Assembly: GCA_021799915.1 (NCBI GenBank)
Contig: JAJYZN010000065.1
Span: 1,722-13,267 of the forward strand
DNA from: Actinomycetes bacterium
Lineage (GTDB): Bacteria > Actinomycetota > Acidimicrobiia > Acidimicrobiales > RAAP-2
Direction of reading: 5' to 3'
DNA: 11,546 bases
In this document: in pieces, positions 1 to 5,624 of the stretch
Layout of the letters: each line of letters opens with the position of its first letter
How positions within the stretch are numbered: the first letter of the stretch is position 1
The notes under the pieces: model-generated
The model's database searches: none
What the model was told of the DNA's origin: nothing
Seen by the model: the letters and a program-made list of their open reading frames with translations, nothing else
Translations under genes and position numbers: made by a program

Positions 1-2
1 TG

Positions 3-581
3 AGCGCGTCCGCCGTCGGCTTCTACGGCGACGGCGGGGAGCGGGACCTGACCGAGGACGACACCGTCGGCCAGGGATTCCTGGCCGACGTCTGCCGGCA
101 ATGGGAGGCGGCCACGGCCGCAGCCGACGACACCATGCGTGTCGTCCACCTGCGGTCCGGGGTCGTCCTGTCGACCCGAGGGGGCGCGCTGGCGAGGCAG
201 CTTCCCCTGTTCCGCCTGGGTCTCGGCGGTCGCCTGGGGTCCGGGAAGCAGTACCTGAGCTGGATCACGCTGGACGACGAGCTGGCGGTGATCGACCGAG
301 TGATCACCGACGACCGTCTGGCCGGGGCGGTGAACGCCGTCGCCCCCGAGCCCGTGACGAACGCCGCCTTCACTACCGCCCTGGCCGCCGCCCTCCACCG
401 CCCGGCAATGTTGCCGGTCCCGGCCGTGGCCCTGGGCGCCGCCCTCGGGCGGGACCTGGCGGCCGAGCTCCTCCTCGCCGGCCAGCGGGTCCGACCTCGA
501 CGCCTCGAAGACGCAGGACACGAGTTCGCCCACGCCCACATCACCGACGCCCTGGACGCGGTCCTGACCGCCGGTACCTGA
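3..581 (+). CDS. TIGR01777 family NAD(P)-dependent epimerase (SDR superfamily), 5' end missing
   Basis: The reading frame is open from the left edge, so the N-terminal Rossmann half with its nucleotide-binding GxxGxxG is outside the window. About 192 residues remain. They begin with SASAVGFYGDGGERDLTED, the hallmark SDR strand and YG motif of the TIGR01777/YfcH family (extended atypical SDR). Next comes a substrate-side region with SGVVLS and a YLSWITLDDE motif. The end is a DUF1731-like C-terminal domain (from PVPAVALGAALGRDLAAELLLAGQRVRP) with the typical LL-x-QRV-P-RRL pattern. Family members are cytoplasmic, probably nucleotide-sugar epimerase-like proteins whose substrates are mostly unknown. 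A first internal ATG at 135 is not the start, because the homologous frame continues upstream. The gene ends 33 bp before the permease on the same strand, so the two may be co-transcribed. Family assignment is firm; the reaction is not known. Confidence 0.88.
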   Translation, partial: SASAVGFYGDGGERDLTEDDTVGQGFLADVCRQWEAATAAADDTMRVVHLRSGVVLSTRGGALARQLPLFRLGLGGRLGSGKQYLSWITLDDELAVIDRVITDDRLAGAVNAVAPEPVTNAAFTTALAAALHRPAMLPVPAVALGAALGRDLAAELLLAGQRVRPRRLEDAGHEFAHAHITDALDAVLTAGT

Positions 582-613
582 GCCGACGCCCCTGCCAGCG
601 TCGCCGACGAGTC

Positions 614-660
614 GATGAGCCCACCAGCCGACGAGCCGACGAGCCCACGAGCCGACGGGA
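614..660 (+). repeat. degenerate short tandem repeat at the start of the permease gene
   Basis: Roughly 16-bp units of the type GACGAGCCGACGAGCC recur here: GATGAGCCCACCAGCC at 614-629, GACGAGCCGACGAGCC at 630-645, then CACGAGCCGACGGGAC. They encode a D/E-P-T/R-rich hydrophilic stretch if the 615 start is used. This looks like replication slippage in a poorly constrained leader or intergenic segment, and it weakens the case for 615 as the true start. Confidence 0.6.
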
Positions 661-1817
661 CGAGCCACCAGGCCGGAGACCCGGGCACCCTGATGCGACG
701 GCTGGGTTGGGTGGTGCTTGGTGCCGGCCTGCCTGCTGTGGGGGTGGCCCTGGCCCTGGCCTCGACCAGGACCGGTGCGGCGGCCGCCCAGGATTGGCCC
801 CCCTTCGTGCTCGTGAGCGGCCTGCTCCTCCTTGGAATGGTGGCCGGACGCGACGGCCTGTTCGCCGCCGGCGGGTTCTGGGTGGCCCGCCTGGCTCGAA
901 GCGGGCTCTCGCTCCTGGCGGCGTCCGCCGTCCTGGTGGCCGTGGTGGCCGCGGTGCTGAACCTCGATACCGCCGTCGTGTTCCTCACCCCGGTCCTGAT
1001 CGCCGCCGCCAGGCGGAGACAGGTCGACGAGGAACCCTTCATGTACCTCACCATCTTCCTGGCCAACGGCGCATCCCTGCTCCTCCCGGGCTCCAACCTC
1101 ACGAACCTCATCGTCATCGAGGACCGCCATCTCTCGGGCGCCGGCTTCGCCGTCACCATGCTTCCGGCCTGGATCGCGTCGTGTGTGGCCATCTCGGTGA
1201 CGGTGGCCGTGGTCTTCCGTCACCGCCTCGGAGCGGCGGCCGGCGGTGGACCCCCGGTCACCCGGCCCCGCCTCGGAGTCGGTCTGGCCGGTGTTGGAGT
1301 GGCCGTAGCCGCCATGGTGGCGCTCCCGGCCGGCTCGGCCGCGTGGGTGGTGCTCGCCGCCGGGCTCCTGGCCGCGGGGTGGAGATTGGCCGGTCACCGG
1401 CTCACGCTCGACGCCGTCCGCCGGTCGGTGCGGTTCCCCCTGCTGGCCGGTCTGTTCGGCCTGGCCGTAGGACTGGGAGCGCTGGGTCGGGTGTGGTCGG
1501 GCCCGCACCGGTTGCTGGCCCACGCCGGTTCGTGGGAGACGGCGGGCGTCGGTGCTCTGGCCGCGGTGGTGTTCAACAACCTGCCCGCGGCCTCGCTCCT
1601 GGCATCACGCCCGGTCCCGAACCCGTACGCCCTCCTGGTCGGCTTGAACCTCGGCCCCAACCTGGTCCTGACCGGGGGACTGGCCGCCCTGTTGTGGTGG
1701 CAGGTGTCCGGTTCGACCGGCGCCCACCCTTCCGTCTCCCGCTTCACCCGCCTCGGAGTGGTCGTGGTCCCGGTGTCCATGGCCGTGGCCGTCGGCGCGC
1801 TGGTCCTCTTCCACTGA
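615..1817 (+). CDS. ArsB/SLC13-like ion permease (Ion Transporter superfamily)
   Basis: A polytopic membrane protein of 400 residues, or 374 if translation starts at the ATG at 693. It is almost wholly hydrophobic with short charged loops, roughly ten or more membrane spans. The two pseudo-symmetric halves carry the signatures of arsenite/anion permeases: LNLDTAVVFLTPVL near residues 115-128, LLLPGSNLTNLIV near 156-168, and NNLPAASLL near 321-329 in the second half. These match ArsB/SLC13-type hairpins, where Asn/Asp/Thr-rich re-entrant loops bind the ion. No arsR, arsC or ATPase gene is visible, so export of arsenite is only one possibility; another anion or a Na+/H+-coupled substrate is equally open. 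Start choice is uncertain. Residues 1-26 are hydrophilic, repetitive (see repeat 614-660) and unlike the family, which favours 693. Neither start has a strong Shine-Dalgarno. It probably follows the upstream epimerase in one transcript. Confidence 0.82.
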   Translation: MSPPADEPTSPRADGTSHQAGDPGTLMRRLGWVVLGAGLPAVGVALALASTRTGAAAAQDWPPFVLVSGLLLLGMVAGRDGLFAAGGFWVARLARSGLSLLAASAVLVAVVAAVLNLDTAVVFLTPVLIAAARRRQVDEEPFMYLTIFLANGASLLLPGSNLTNLIVIEDRHLSGAGFAVTMLPAWIASCVAISVTVAVVFRHRLGAAAGGGPPVTRPRLGVGLAGVGVAVAAMVALPAGSAAWVVLAAGLLAAGWRLAGHRLTLDAVRRSVRFPLLAGLFGLAVGLGALGRVWSGPHRLLAHAGSWETAGVGALAAVVFNNLPAASLLASRPVPNPYALLVGLNLGPNLVLTGGLAALLWWQVSGSTGAHPSVSRFTRLGVVVVPVSMAVAVGALVLFH

Positions 1818-1852
1818 ACCCGAGCTCGTCTGCACCGGTGTTCGTCGCCGAG

Positions 1853-1868
1853 CGGGGCCGGTGCCCCG
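1853..1868. terminator. possible bidirectional hairpin between convergent permease and DMT genes
   Basis: The 68-bp gap between the two convergent stop codons contains a perfect 6-bp stem (CGGGGC, loop CGGT, GCCCCG). A 10-bp palindrome (GCCCGCGGGC, 1870-1879) follows directly. There is no T-run on either side, so this is not a canonical intrinsic terminator. In DNA this GC-rich such palindromes also occur by chance. The call rests on position plus stem only. Confidence 0.25.
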
Positions 1869-1885
1869 AGCCCGCGGGCGAGCCC

Positions 1886-2833
1886 TCAGCCGTTGGGGAA
1901 CTGAGGTATGGCCGGCCCGCCGGGAGCCTCGGGGGGTCGCCGCATCCGGTGGCGCACGGTCAGCAGGTCCGAGTGCTCCTCGCCCTCCCCTTTGACCCCG
2001 CTCACCAGCGGGGAGCGGCAGAGCACGAGGGCGCCGGCGAAGAGCACGAGGAGGGAGAGTGCCTCCATCGGTCCCCAGGCCCCGCCCGTCCTCAGGTCGT
2101 CGCCGAAGAGCCCGACCCCGATGAGGATGCTGGCCAGCGGGTCCACCAGGACGATGGTGGACTGCGAGGCGGCGATCGGACCGGCGTGGTAGGCGTTCTG
2201 CGTCAAGAACACGGCCAACACGCCGCACCCGGCCAACCCGTAGGTCTGCCAGTGACGGAAGATCGACACCCAGTCGCTGGCCACGAAGTCGGTCACCGCC
2301 TTGGTCAGACCGGCGGTGAAGGCGTAGGCCACCGCCGCCGACGTCCCGAACATGGCTGCCCGCCACCACCGGGGTCCGCGCCGGGCCAAGGCGACCGCCA
2401 CGGCCACCACCACCGCGCACGCCCCTCCCACTTCGGCCCATTCGATCCCGCTGGGCATGAGGTTCCCACCGGTGGGAGCAGCGAACACCAGGAAGCCCGC
2501 CAGCCCGGCGGCGGCGGCCCCGGCAGCCAGCCACTCCTTCCATCCGACGGAGAAGTTGAACCACGACCCGAGGATCAGCACCAAGAACAGCAGCTCGGTG
2601 GTGAGGACCGGCTGCACTTCGCTCAACCGTCCGACGTGCAGGGCCACGGCCTGCATGAGAAAGGAGACGGCCATCAGCCCGAACCCGGCCAGCCAGATGC
2701 CGTGCCGGAGCGCGTGGAGCATGAGCCGGGGCTTCAACGAGTCCGACGCGGGTGCGTCCTCCACGCCCATGCGCTGGAAGATGCTGGTGAGCGCATTGGC
2801 CAGGGCCGCGCCGAGTGCCAGGATGTAGACCAT
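1886..2833 (-). CDS. DMT (drug/metabolite transporter) superfamily membrane protein
   Basis: A protein of 315 residues with about ten predicted membrane segments in two repeats. It starts MVYILALGAALANALTSIFQ, a first helix with the Ala-rich pattern and Gln/Arg of DMT/EamA-like and NIPA-like carriers. Later landmarks are VQPVLTTELLFLVLILG near residues 74-90, a middle break around ARRGPRWWR, and the second-repeat segment ASQSTIVLVDPLASILIGVGLFGDD, which corresponds to the 'xx-PLxxxxxgxxxf-GE' end of EamA repeats. The last 40 residues are a charged cytoplasmic tail (VKGEGEEHSDLLTVRHRMRRPPE). Substrate cannot be read from sequence: related proteins export amino acids or metabolites, and NIPA relatives carry Mg2+. 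The ATG at 2833 is preceded 12 nt upstream by TAGACT, so the 5' leader should be very short. Expression may be controlled by the inverted repeat at 2848-2868. Confidence 0.82.
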   Translation of the reverse strand: MVYILALGAALANALTSIFQRMGVEDAPASDSLKPRLMLHALRHGIWLAGFGLMAVSFLMQAVALHVGRLSEVQPVLTTELLFLVLILGSWFNFSVGWKEWLAAGAAAAGLAGFLVFAAPTGGNLMPSGIEWAEVGGACAVVVAVAVALARRGPRWWRAAMFGTSAAVAYAFTAGLTKAVTDFVASDWVSIFRHWQTYGLAGCGVLAVFLTQNAYHAGPIAASQSTIVLVDPLASILIGVGLFGDDLRTGGAWGPMEALSLLVLFAGALVLCRSPLVSGVKGEGEEHSDLLTVRHRMRRPPEAPGGPAIPQFPNG

Positions 2834-2847
2834 TGGACCGCGCCTAG

Positions 2848-2868
2848 TCTACGGGCCCGCCCCGTAGA
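2848..2868. promoter_or_regulatory. perfect 8-bp inverted repeat, candidate operator of the DMT/acyl-CoA dehydrogenase divergent region
   Basis: The arms TCTACGGG (2848-2855) and CCCGTAGA (2861-2868) are exact reverse complements around the 5-nt centre CCCGC. On the minus strand the candidate -10 box TAGACT (2851-2846) of the DMT gene overlaps one arm. The rest of the repeat fills the space between -10 and where a -35 would lie, the usual position of a TetR- or GntR-type repressor site. No -35 consensus is evident and no regulator gene is in the window, so the operator role is inference. As RNA it could also form a hairpin in a leader reading toward 2957. Confidence 0.5.
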
Positions 2869-2944
2869 TCGCGCCATGGCTGTTCGGCGTTGCAGCGGCG
2901 GCCGGCGCGCGGTCACGAAGACCGGTCGGGGCAGCGACGGGACA

Positions 2945-2953
2945 GAGGGAGGA
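2945..2953 (+). promoter_or_regulatory. Shine-Dalgarno that sets the acyl-CoA dehydrogenase start
   Basis: The purine run GAGGGAGGA ends 3 nt before the ATG at 2957, with its GAGGGA core 6 nt away. It is the strongest ribosome-binding site in the window and rules in favour of 2957 over the in-frame ATG at 2876, which lacks one. It also marks this gene as leadered, in contrast to the apparently leaderless genes elsewhere in the window. Confidence 0.7.
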
Positions 2954-2956
2954 TGC

Positions 2957-4174
2957 ATGGACGAGGTGACCACGATGGAGCGGTTCGAGGCGGAAGCGCG
3001 GGCCTTCTTGGACGCCCACGCCCAACCCCGGGCCGAGGTCCACTTCGAATGGGGCCAGGGCTCCGACCGGGTGGCCCTGATCCCCGAGAGCACCCCCGAG
3101 CAGGACCGCATCGAGCTGGCTTCCGCCCGGGAGTGGTCCCAGACCGTCTTCGACGCCGGCTTCGGCTGGCTCACCGGCCCCCCGGCCTACGGCGGGCGGG
3201 GGCTCTCCCGGGACCACGAGCGCCGCTGGAGGGAGCTGGAGGGCGCCTACGAGACCCCTTCCCAGACCATCTTCGGCATCGGCCTGGGGATGGTGGCCCC
3301 CACCATCCTGGCCCACGGTAACGAGGACGTGAAGCAGCGCTACCTGCGCTCCATGTACCGGGGAGACATCGTGGGCTGCCAACTGTTCAGCGAGCCCGGT
3401 GCCGGGAGCGACTTGGCCGGGCTGCAGACCCGGGCGATACGCGACGGCGATGAATGGGTGGTGAACGGTCAGAAGGTCTGGACCTCGTTCGCCCACCTGG
3501 CCGATATCGGCGAGATCATCTGCCGTACCGATCCCGAACTTCCCAAGCACCGTGGGCTGACCGGCTTCATCGTCGACATGCACGCGCCGGGCGTCGACGT
3601 CCGACCACTGCGACAGATGACCGGGGGCGCGTCGTTCAACGAGGTGTTCTTCACCGACGTCCGCATCCCCGACTCCCACCGGCTCGGTGAAGTGAACGAC
3701 GGATGGTCGGTGGCTCTCACCACCCTCATGAACGAGCGGGCCGCCATAGGCGGGGGAGGCGGTGGGGCCGGTGCCGGCGGTACGTCCCGACTGGTCGACC
3801 TGGTGCGCCACTGCGGGAAGGCCGACGATCCGATCGTCCGCCAGCAGCTGGCCCGGGTGATCGTGCACAGCCGTGTGGCGCGGTTCACGAACCTACGGGC
3901 CATGGCGAAGATCGCCGCCGGCCAGGCGCCGGGTCCCGAGATGTCCATCGCGAAGATGGCGCTCACCCAGAACCTGCTCATGACCTGTGAGCTGGTCTCG
4001 TCGGTGCTCGGGCCCGAGATGGTGGCGGACAGTGGGAGGTGGGGGACGTACGCCTGGAGCGAGCTGGTCCTGGGGGTGCCGGGAATGAGGGTGGCCGGGG
4101 GGACCGACGAGGTCCTCCGCAACATTGTCGGCGAACGCGTCCTCGGGCTACCCAAAGAGCCCGCCCCCCGCTGA
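2957..4174 (+). CDS. acyl-CoA dehydrogenase (FadE-like flavoprotein)
   Basis: Predicted FAD-dependent alpha,beta-dehydrogenation of an acyl-CoA in fatty-acid or branched-chain catabolism, passing electrons to ETF; cytoplasmic. It has 405 residues, normal for the family. The N-terminal helical domain runs to about residue 135. The beta-domain has QLFSEPGAGSDLAG (142-155, flavin/substrate binding) and NGQKVWTSFA around 170-179. The C-terminal helical domain has AGGTDEVLRNIVGERVLG near 380-397. The MCAD-type catalytic Glu position just before the GT of this motif is Gly381. A Glu in MNERAAIGG (Glu260) occupies the place used as base by isovaleryl- and long-chain acyl-CoA dehydrogenases. A Gly/Ala run (265-275) follows it. 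The ATG at 2957 is chosen because GAGGGAGGA lies immediately upstream. The frame is open far upstream (an in-frame ATG at 2876 is possible), but that sequence does not resemble the family. Chain-length specificity is unknown. Confidence 0.93.
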   Translation: MDEVTTMERFEAEARAFLDAHAQPRAEVHFEWGQGSDRVALIPESTPEQDRIELASAREWSQTVFDAGFGWLTGPPAYGGRGLSRDHERRWRELEGAYETPSQTIFGIGLGMVAPTILAHGNEDVKQRYLRSMYRGDIVGCQLFSEPGAGSDLAGLQTRAIRDGDEWVVNGQKVWTSFAHLADIGEIICRTDPELPKHRGLTGFIVDMHAPGVDVRPLRQMTGGASFNEVFFTDVRIPDSHRLGEVNDGWSVALTTLMNERAAIGGGGGGAGAGGTSRLVDLVRHCGKADDPIVRQQLARVIVHSRVARFTNLRAMAKIAAGQAPGPEMSIAKMALTQNLLMTCELVSSVLGPEMVADSGRWGTYAWSELVLGVPGMRVAGGTDEVLRNIVGERVLGLPKEPAPR

Positions 4175-4206
4175 CCCCGCCCCGGCCCGGTGCCCGCCAA
4201 ATTCGC

Positions 4207-4896
4207 TCATCCCCACGGCAGCTCCTTCACGTACGACCAGCTCCGCCGATGGATGGCCGAGAGCCCGAACCCGTTGAGCGCTCTGCGGTGGGACGGTGAC
4301 GGGTAGCCCTTGTTCTGCTCGAAGTCGTACGGGGGGAAGTGGGCCGCCTGCTCGCGCATGATGCGGTCCCTGACCACCTTGGCCAGCACCGACGCCGCCG
4401 CCACGGACACGCAGCGGGCGTCACCTCCGACGACGGGAACGACCGCCGGACCGCCCGCGACCTGGCACGGCTCCTCACCCGATGTCCATCCGAAGAGATC
4501 GCGGGGACCGTCCACCAAGACGGCATCGGGCACCGGGCGTAGCTGGGCCCACGCCCGCATCGCGGCCAAGCGGATCGCCGCCGTCATCCCCCGCTGGTCG
4601 CACTCCTCGGGCCCGGCGTGGCCCACCGCCCAGTCGGTGCACCACCCGGCGACGTCCTCGAACATCGACTCGCGGCGTCGCTCGGAGAGGAGCTTGGAGT
4701 CCCGCAGGCCCTCGGGGTAGGAGCCGGGCCGTCCGACCTCCACGACGGCGACGCCCACGCTCACCGGGCCGGCCCACGCGCCCCGTCCGACTTCGTCGGC
4801 TCCGGCCACCAGACGGTGACCGGAGTCCCACAGCCCCCGCTCGTGGTCGAAGGTCGGCCAGCCGGGGCGCGTGCGGGCTCCGCCGTTCAATACCAT
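4207..4896 (-). CDS. rnhB: ribonuclease HII
   Basis: Endonuclease that cuts the RNA strand of RNA:DNA hybrids, including single ribonucleotides misinserted in DNA, starting ribonucleotide excision repair; cytoplasmic, Mg2+/Mn2+ dependent. From the start at 4896 it has 229 residues, a normal length. All four DEDD acidic residues are present: Asp34 and Glu35 in AGADEVGRGAWAGPV, Asp129 in DAVLVDG, and Asp177 in ASVLAKVVRDRIM. The LRDSKLLSERRRE motif and the C-terminal GYPSPSHRRAL and IHRRSW motifs of the family are also seen. The frame stays open to 5064, but the extra N-terminus would be low-complexity Gly/Pro antisense to the neighbouring gene. The ATG at 4896 puts the first conserved block at residue 30, as in other actinobacterial RNases HII. 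It is convergent with the acyl-CoA dehydrogenase across 32 bp and head-to-head with the small gene at 4895. Confidence 0.93.
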   Translation of the reverse strand: MVLNGGARTRPGWPTFDHERGLWDSGHRLVAGADEVGRGAWAGPVSVGVAVVEVGRPGSYPEGLRDSKLLSERRRESMFEDVAGWCTDWAVGHAGPEECDQRGMTAAIRLAAMRAWAQLRPVPDAVLVDGPRDLFGWTSGEEPCQVAGGPAVVPVVGGDARCVSVAAASVLAKVVRDRIMREQAAHFPPYDFEQNKGYPSPSHRRALNGFGLSAIHRRSWSYVKELPWG

Positions 4897-5212
4897 GGGC
4901 TCGGTGGGGGCCAGATCGACGCAGGGTTCGCCACCCGGGACGGGCCCAGACCCGGTGACACGCCCGGTGCCACACCCGGTGTCAAGTCCCGGGCCAGGTC
5001 CGGAACCGCGGCCTCGCATCGAACCGGGCACGGCGGTCGAGGTCCGCAACCGCTTCGACGGCACCTGGGCCCGTGGCTTCTCGGTGGCCGACGTCGATCC
5101 GGAAGGCGCCTACCTGATCCGGCGCACGTCCGACGGGAGCATCCTGCCCGGTTCGTTCGCACGCGACGCCATCCGCCGTGAGCGCCGGCGGCGCTCGGGG
5201 TGGTGGTACTGA
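4895..5212 (+). CDS. small conserved-looking hypothetical protein with Pro-rich N-terminus and basic C-terminus
   Basis: Up to 105 residues from the ATG at 4895. Residues 1 to about 43 are low-complexity Pro/Gly/Val made by 12-bp repeats. The rest looks like a compact folded domain: PGTAVEVRNRFDGTWARGF, then VADVDPEGAYLIRRTSDGSILP, and a basic aromatic end (RRERRRRSGWWY). The pattern of short strands (valine-rich, 'W-ARGF', 'YLIRR-SDG-LP') resembles the small beta-barrel, SH3- or Tudor-like proteins common as hypothetical ORFs in actinobacteria. I cannot name a Pfam family with confidence. The arginine cluster would suit nucleic-acid or membrane-surface contact, which is inference. The start is uncertain: in-frame GTG codons at 4955, 4967 and 4979 within the repeat would give shorter forms. 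It ends 15 bp from the convergent GYD gene and starts on top of the rnhB start. Confidence 0.65.
   Translation: MGSVGARSTQGSPPGTGPDPVTRPVPHPVSSPGPGPEPRPRIEPGTAVEVRNRFDGTWARGFSVADVDPEGAYLIRRTSDGSILPGSFARDAIRRERRRRSGWWY
4949..5008 (+). repeat. 12-bp in-frame tandem repeats encoding a tetrapeptide Pro repeat
   Basis: Consecutive 12-mers GACCCGGTGACA, CGCCCGGTGCCA, CACCCGGTGTCA, AGTCCCGGGCCA and GGTCCGGAACCG run without gaps. The first three share the core CCCGGTG; the last two are decayed. In the plus frame they read DPVT-RPVP-HPVS-SPGP-GPEP, a Pro-rich linker. The period is a multiple of three, so copy-number change would not shift the frame. Confidence 0.75.
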
Positions 5213-5227
5213 CCGCAGCCGGGGTGG

Positions 5228-5524
5228 TCAGCCGACGTCGGTCCTGACGGCATCGACGTAGTCGTCGATGGCCACCGCGGTCAGGGTCAGCGTCTTCATC
5301 GTCCCCCGGGCCCCCAGGACGAGCGCCACACGGGACATGACCTTCTCGTCGGGAGCTTCGAGCACGGTGCAGAAGTCGTACGGACCGAGCAGCGCCCACT
5401 GCGCCACCACCCGGACCCCCATGGCCTCCACCTCGGCGTTCACCTGCTTCAGCCGGTCCGGGTTCTCCCGGAGAGTCTCCGCCCCGTCAGGGCCGACGGT
5501 CGAGAGCATGAGGAACGTGACCAC
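5228..5524 (-). CDS. GYD domain protein
   Basis: A protein of 98 residues matching the GYD domain family (PF08734) over its whole length. It begins VTFLMLSTVGPDGAETLRENPDRLKQV. The central AQWALLGPYDFCTVLEAPDEKVMSRVALVLGARG contains the family's GxYD core (here GPYD). It ends with TMKTLTLTAVAIDDY. Such proteins are small ferredoxin-like alpha/beta cytoplasmic proteins of unknown function, probably oligomeric. The start is GTG at 5524. A TAGCTT box lies 6 nt upstream, so the mRNA is probably leaderless; an overlapping ATG at 5526 is out of frame. The gene is divergent from the GH38 mannosidase across 100 bp. Nothing in the sequence ties it functionally to mannosidase beyond the shared promoter region. 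Confidence 0.88.
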   Translation of the reverse strand: MVTFLMLSTVGPDGAETLRENPDRLKQVNAEVEAMGVRVVAQWALLGPYDFCTVLEAPDEKVMSRVALVLGARGTMKTLTLTAVAIDDYVDAVRTDVG

Positions 5525-5530
5525 ATCTTC

Positions 5531-5536
5531 AAGCTA
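5531..5536 (-). promoter_or_regulatory. -10 box of the GYD gene, leaderless type
   Basis: On the minus strand TAGCTT (matches TANNNT) is followed by 6 nt (GAAGAT) and the GTG start at 5524. Transcription beginning about 7 nt past the -10 would start at the GTG itself. No clear -35 is seen. A perfect palindrome CCACGTGG (5542-5549) sits just upstream, between -10 and the -35 position, and could be a regulator site. Confidence 0.5.
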
Positions 5537-5588
5537 CCGCGCCACGTGGACGCTCTGGAGGACGTGGCTCGGGCCGGACCGACGCGGA

Positions 5589-5617
5589 TTGGACCGGGAG
5601 GAGTTCCGTCGTAACCT
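5589..5617 (+). promoter_or_regulatory. sigma70-type promoter of the GH38 mannosidase, leaderless
   Basis: TTGGAC (5589-5594), a 17-nt spacer, and TAACCT (5612-5617) form a good housekeeping promoter. The ATG at 5625 begins 7 nt after the -10, where the transcript would itself begin. The purine run GGGAGGAG at 5596-5603 is over 20 nt from the ATG, too far to serve as a Shine-Dalgarno, and lies within the spacer. Confidence 0.65.
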
Positions 5618-5624
5618 GCTCTCC

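Noticed and set aside
1605..2564. Minus-strand 319-codon frame across the permease/DMT junction
   Set aside because: Arg/Gly-rich shadow overlapping two genes with clear membrane-protein signatures in other frames.
101..2956. A plus-strand frame open from 101 through 4174, giving an apparent protein over 1,300 residues
   Set aside because: Only the part from 2957 matches a family. Upstream the translation is Arg/Gly/Pro-rich shadow of the epimerase, permease and (antisense) DMT genes; long stop-free frames are expected at this GC content.
4949..5008. Possible CRISPR or iteron array from the 12-bp repeats
   Set aside because: Units abut without spacers, are in frame with a Pro-rich linker and decay along the array; they are a coding microsatellite.
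4897..5064. N-terminal extension of RNase HII to an ATG at 5064
   Set aside because: The extra residues are a Gly/Pro shadow of the opposite-strand small gene; the family begins close to the 4896 start.
5268..5624. Longer mannosidase starting at 5268
   Set aside because: This part is antisense to the GYD gene, has no GH38 similarity, and a good promoter lies just before 5625.
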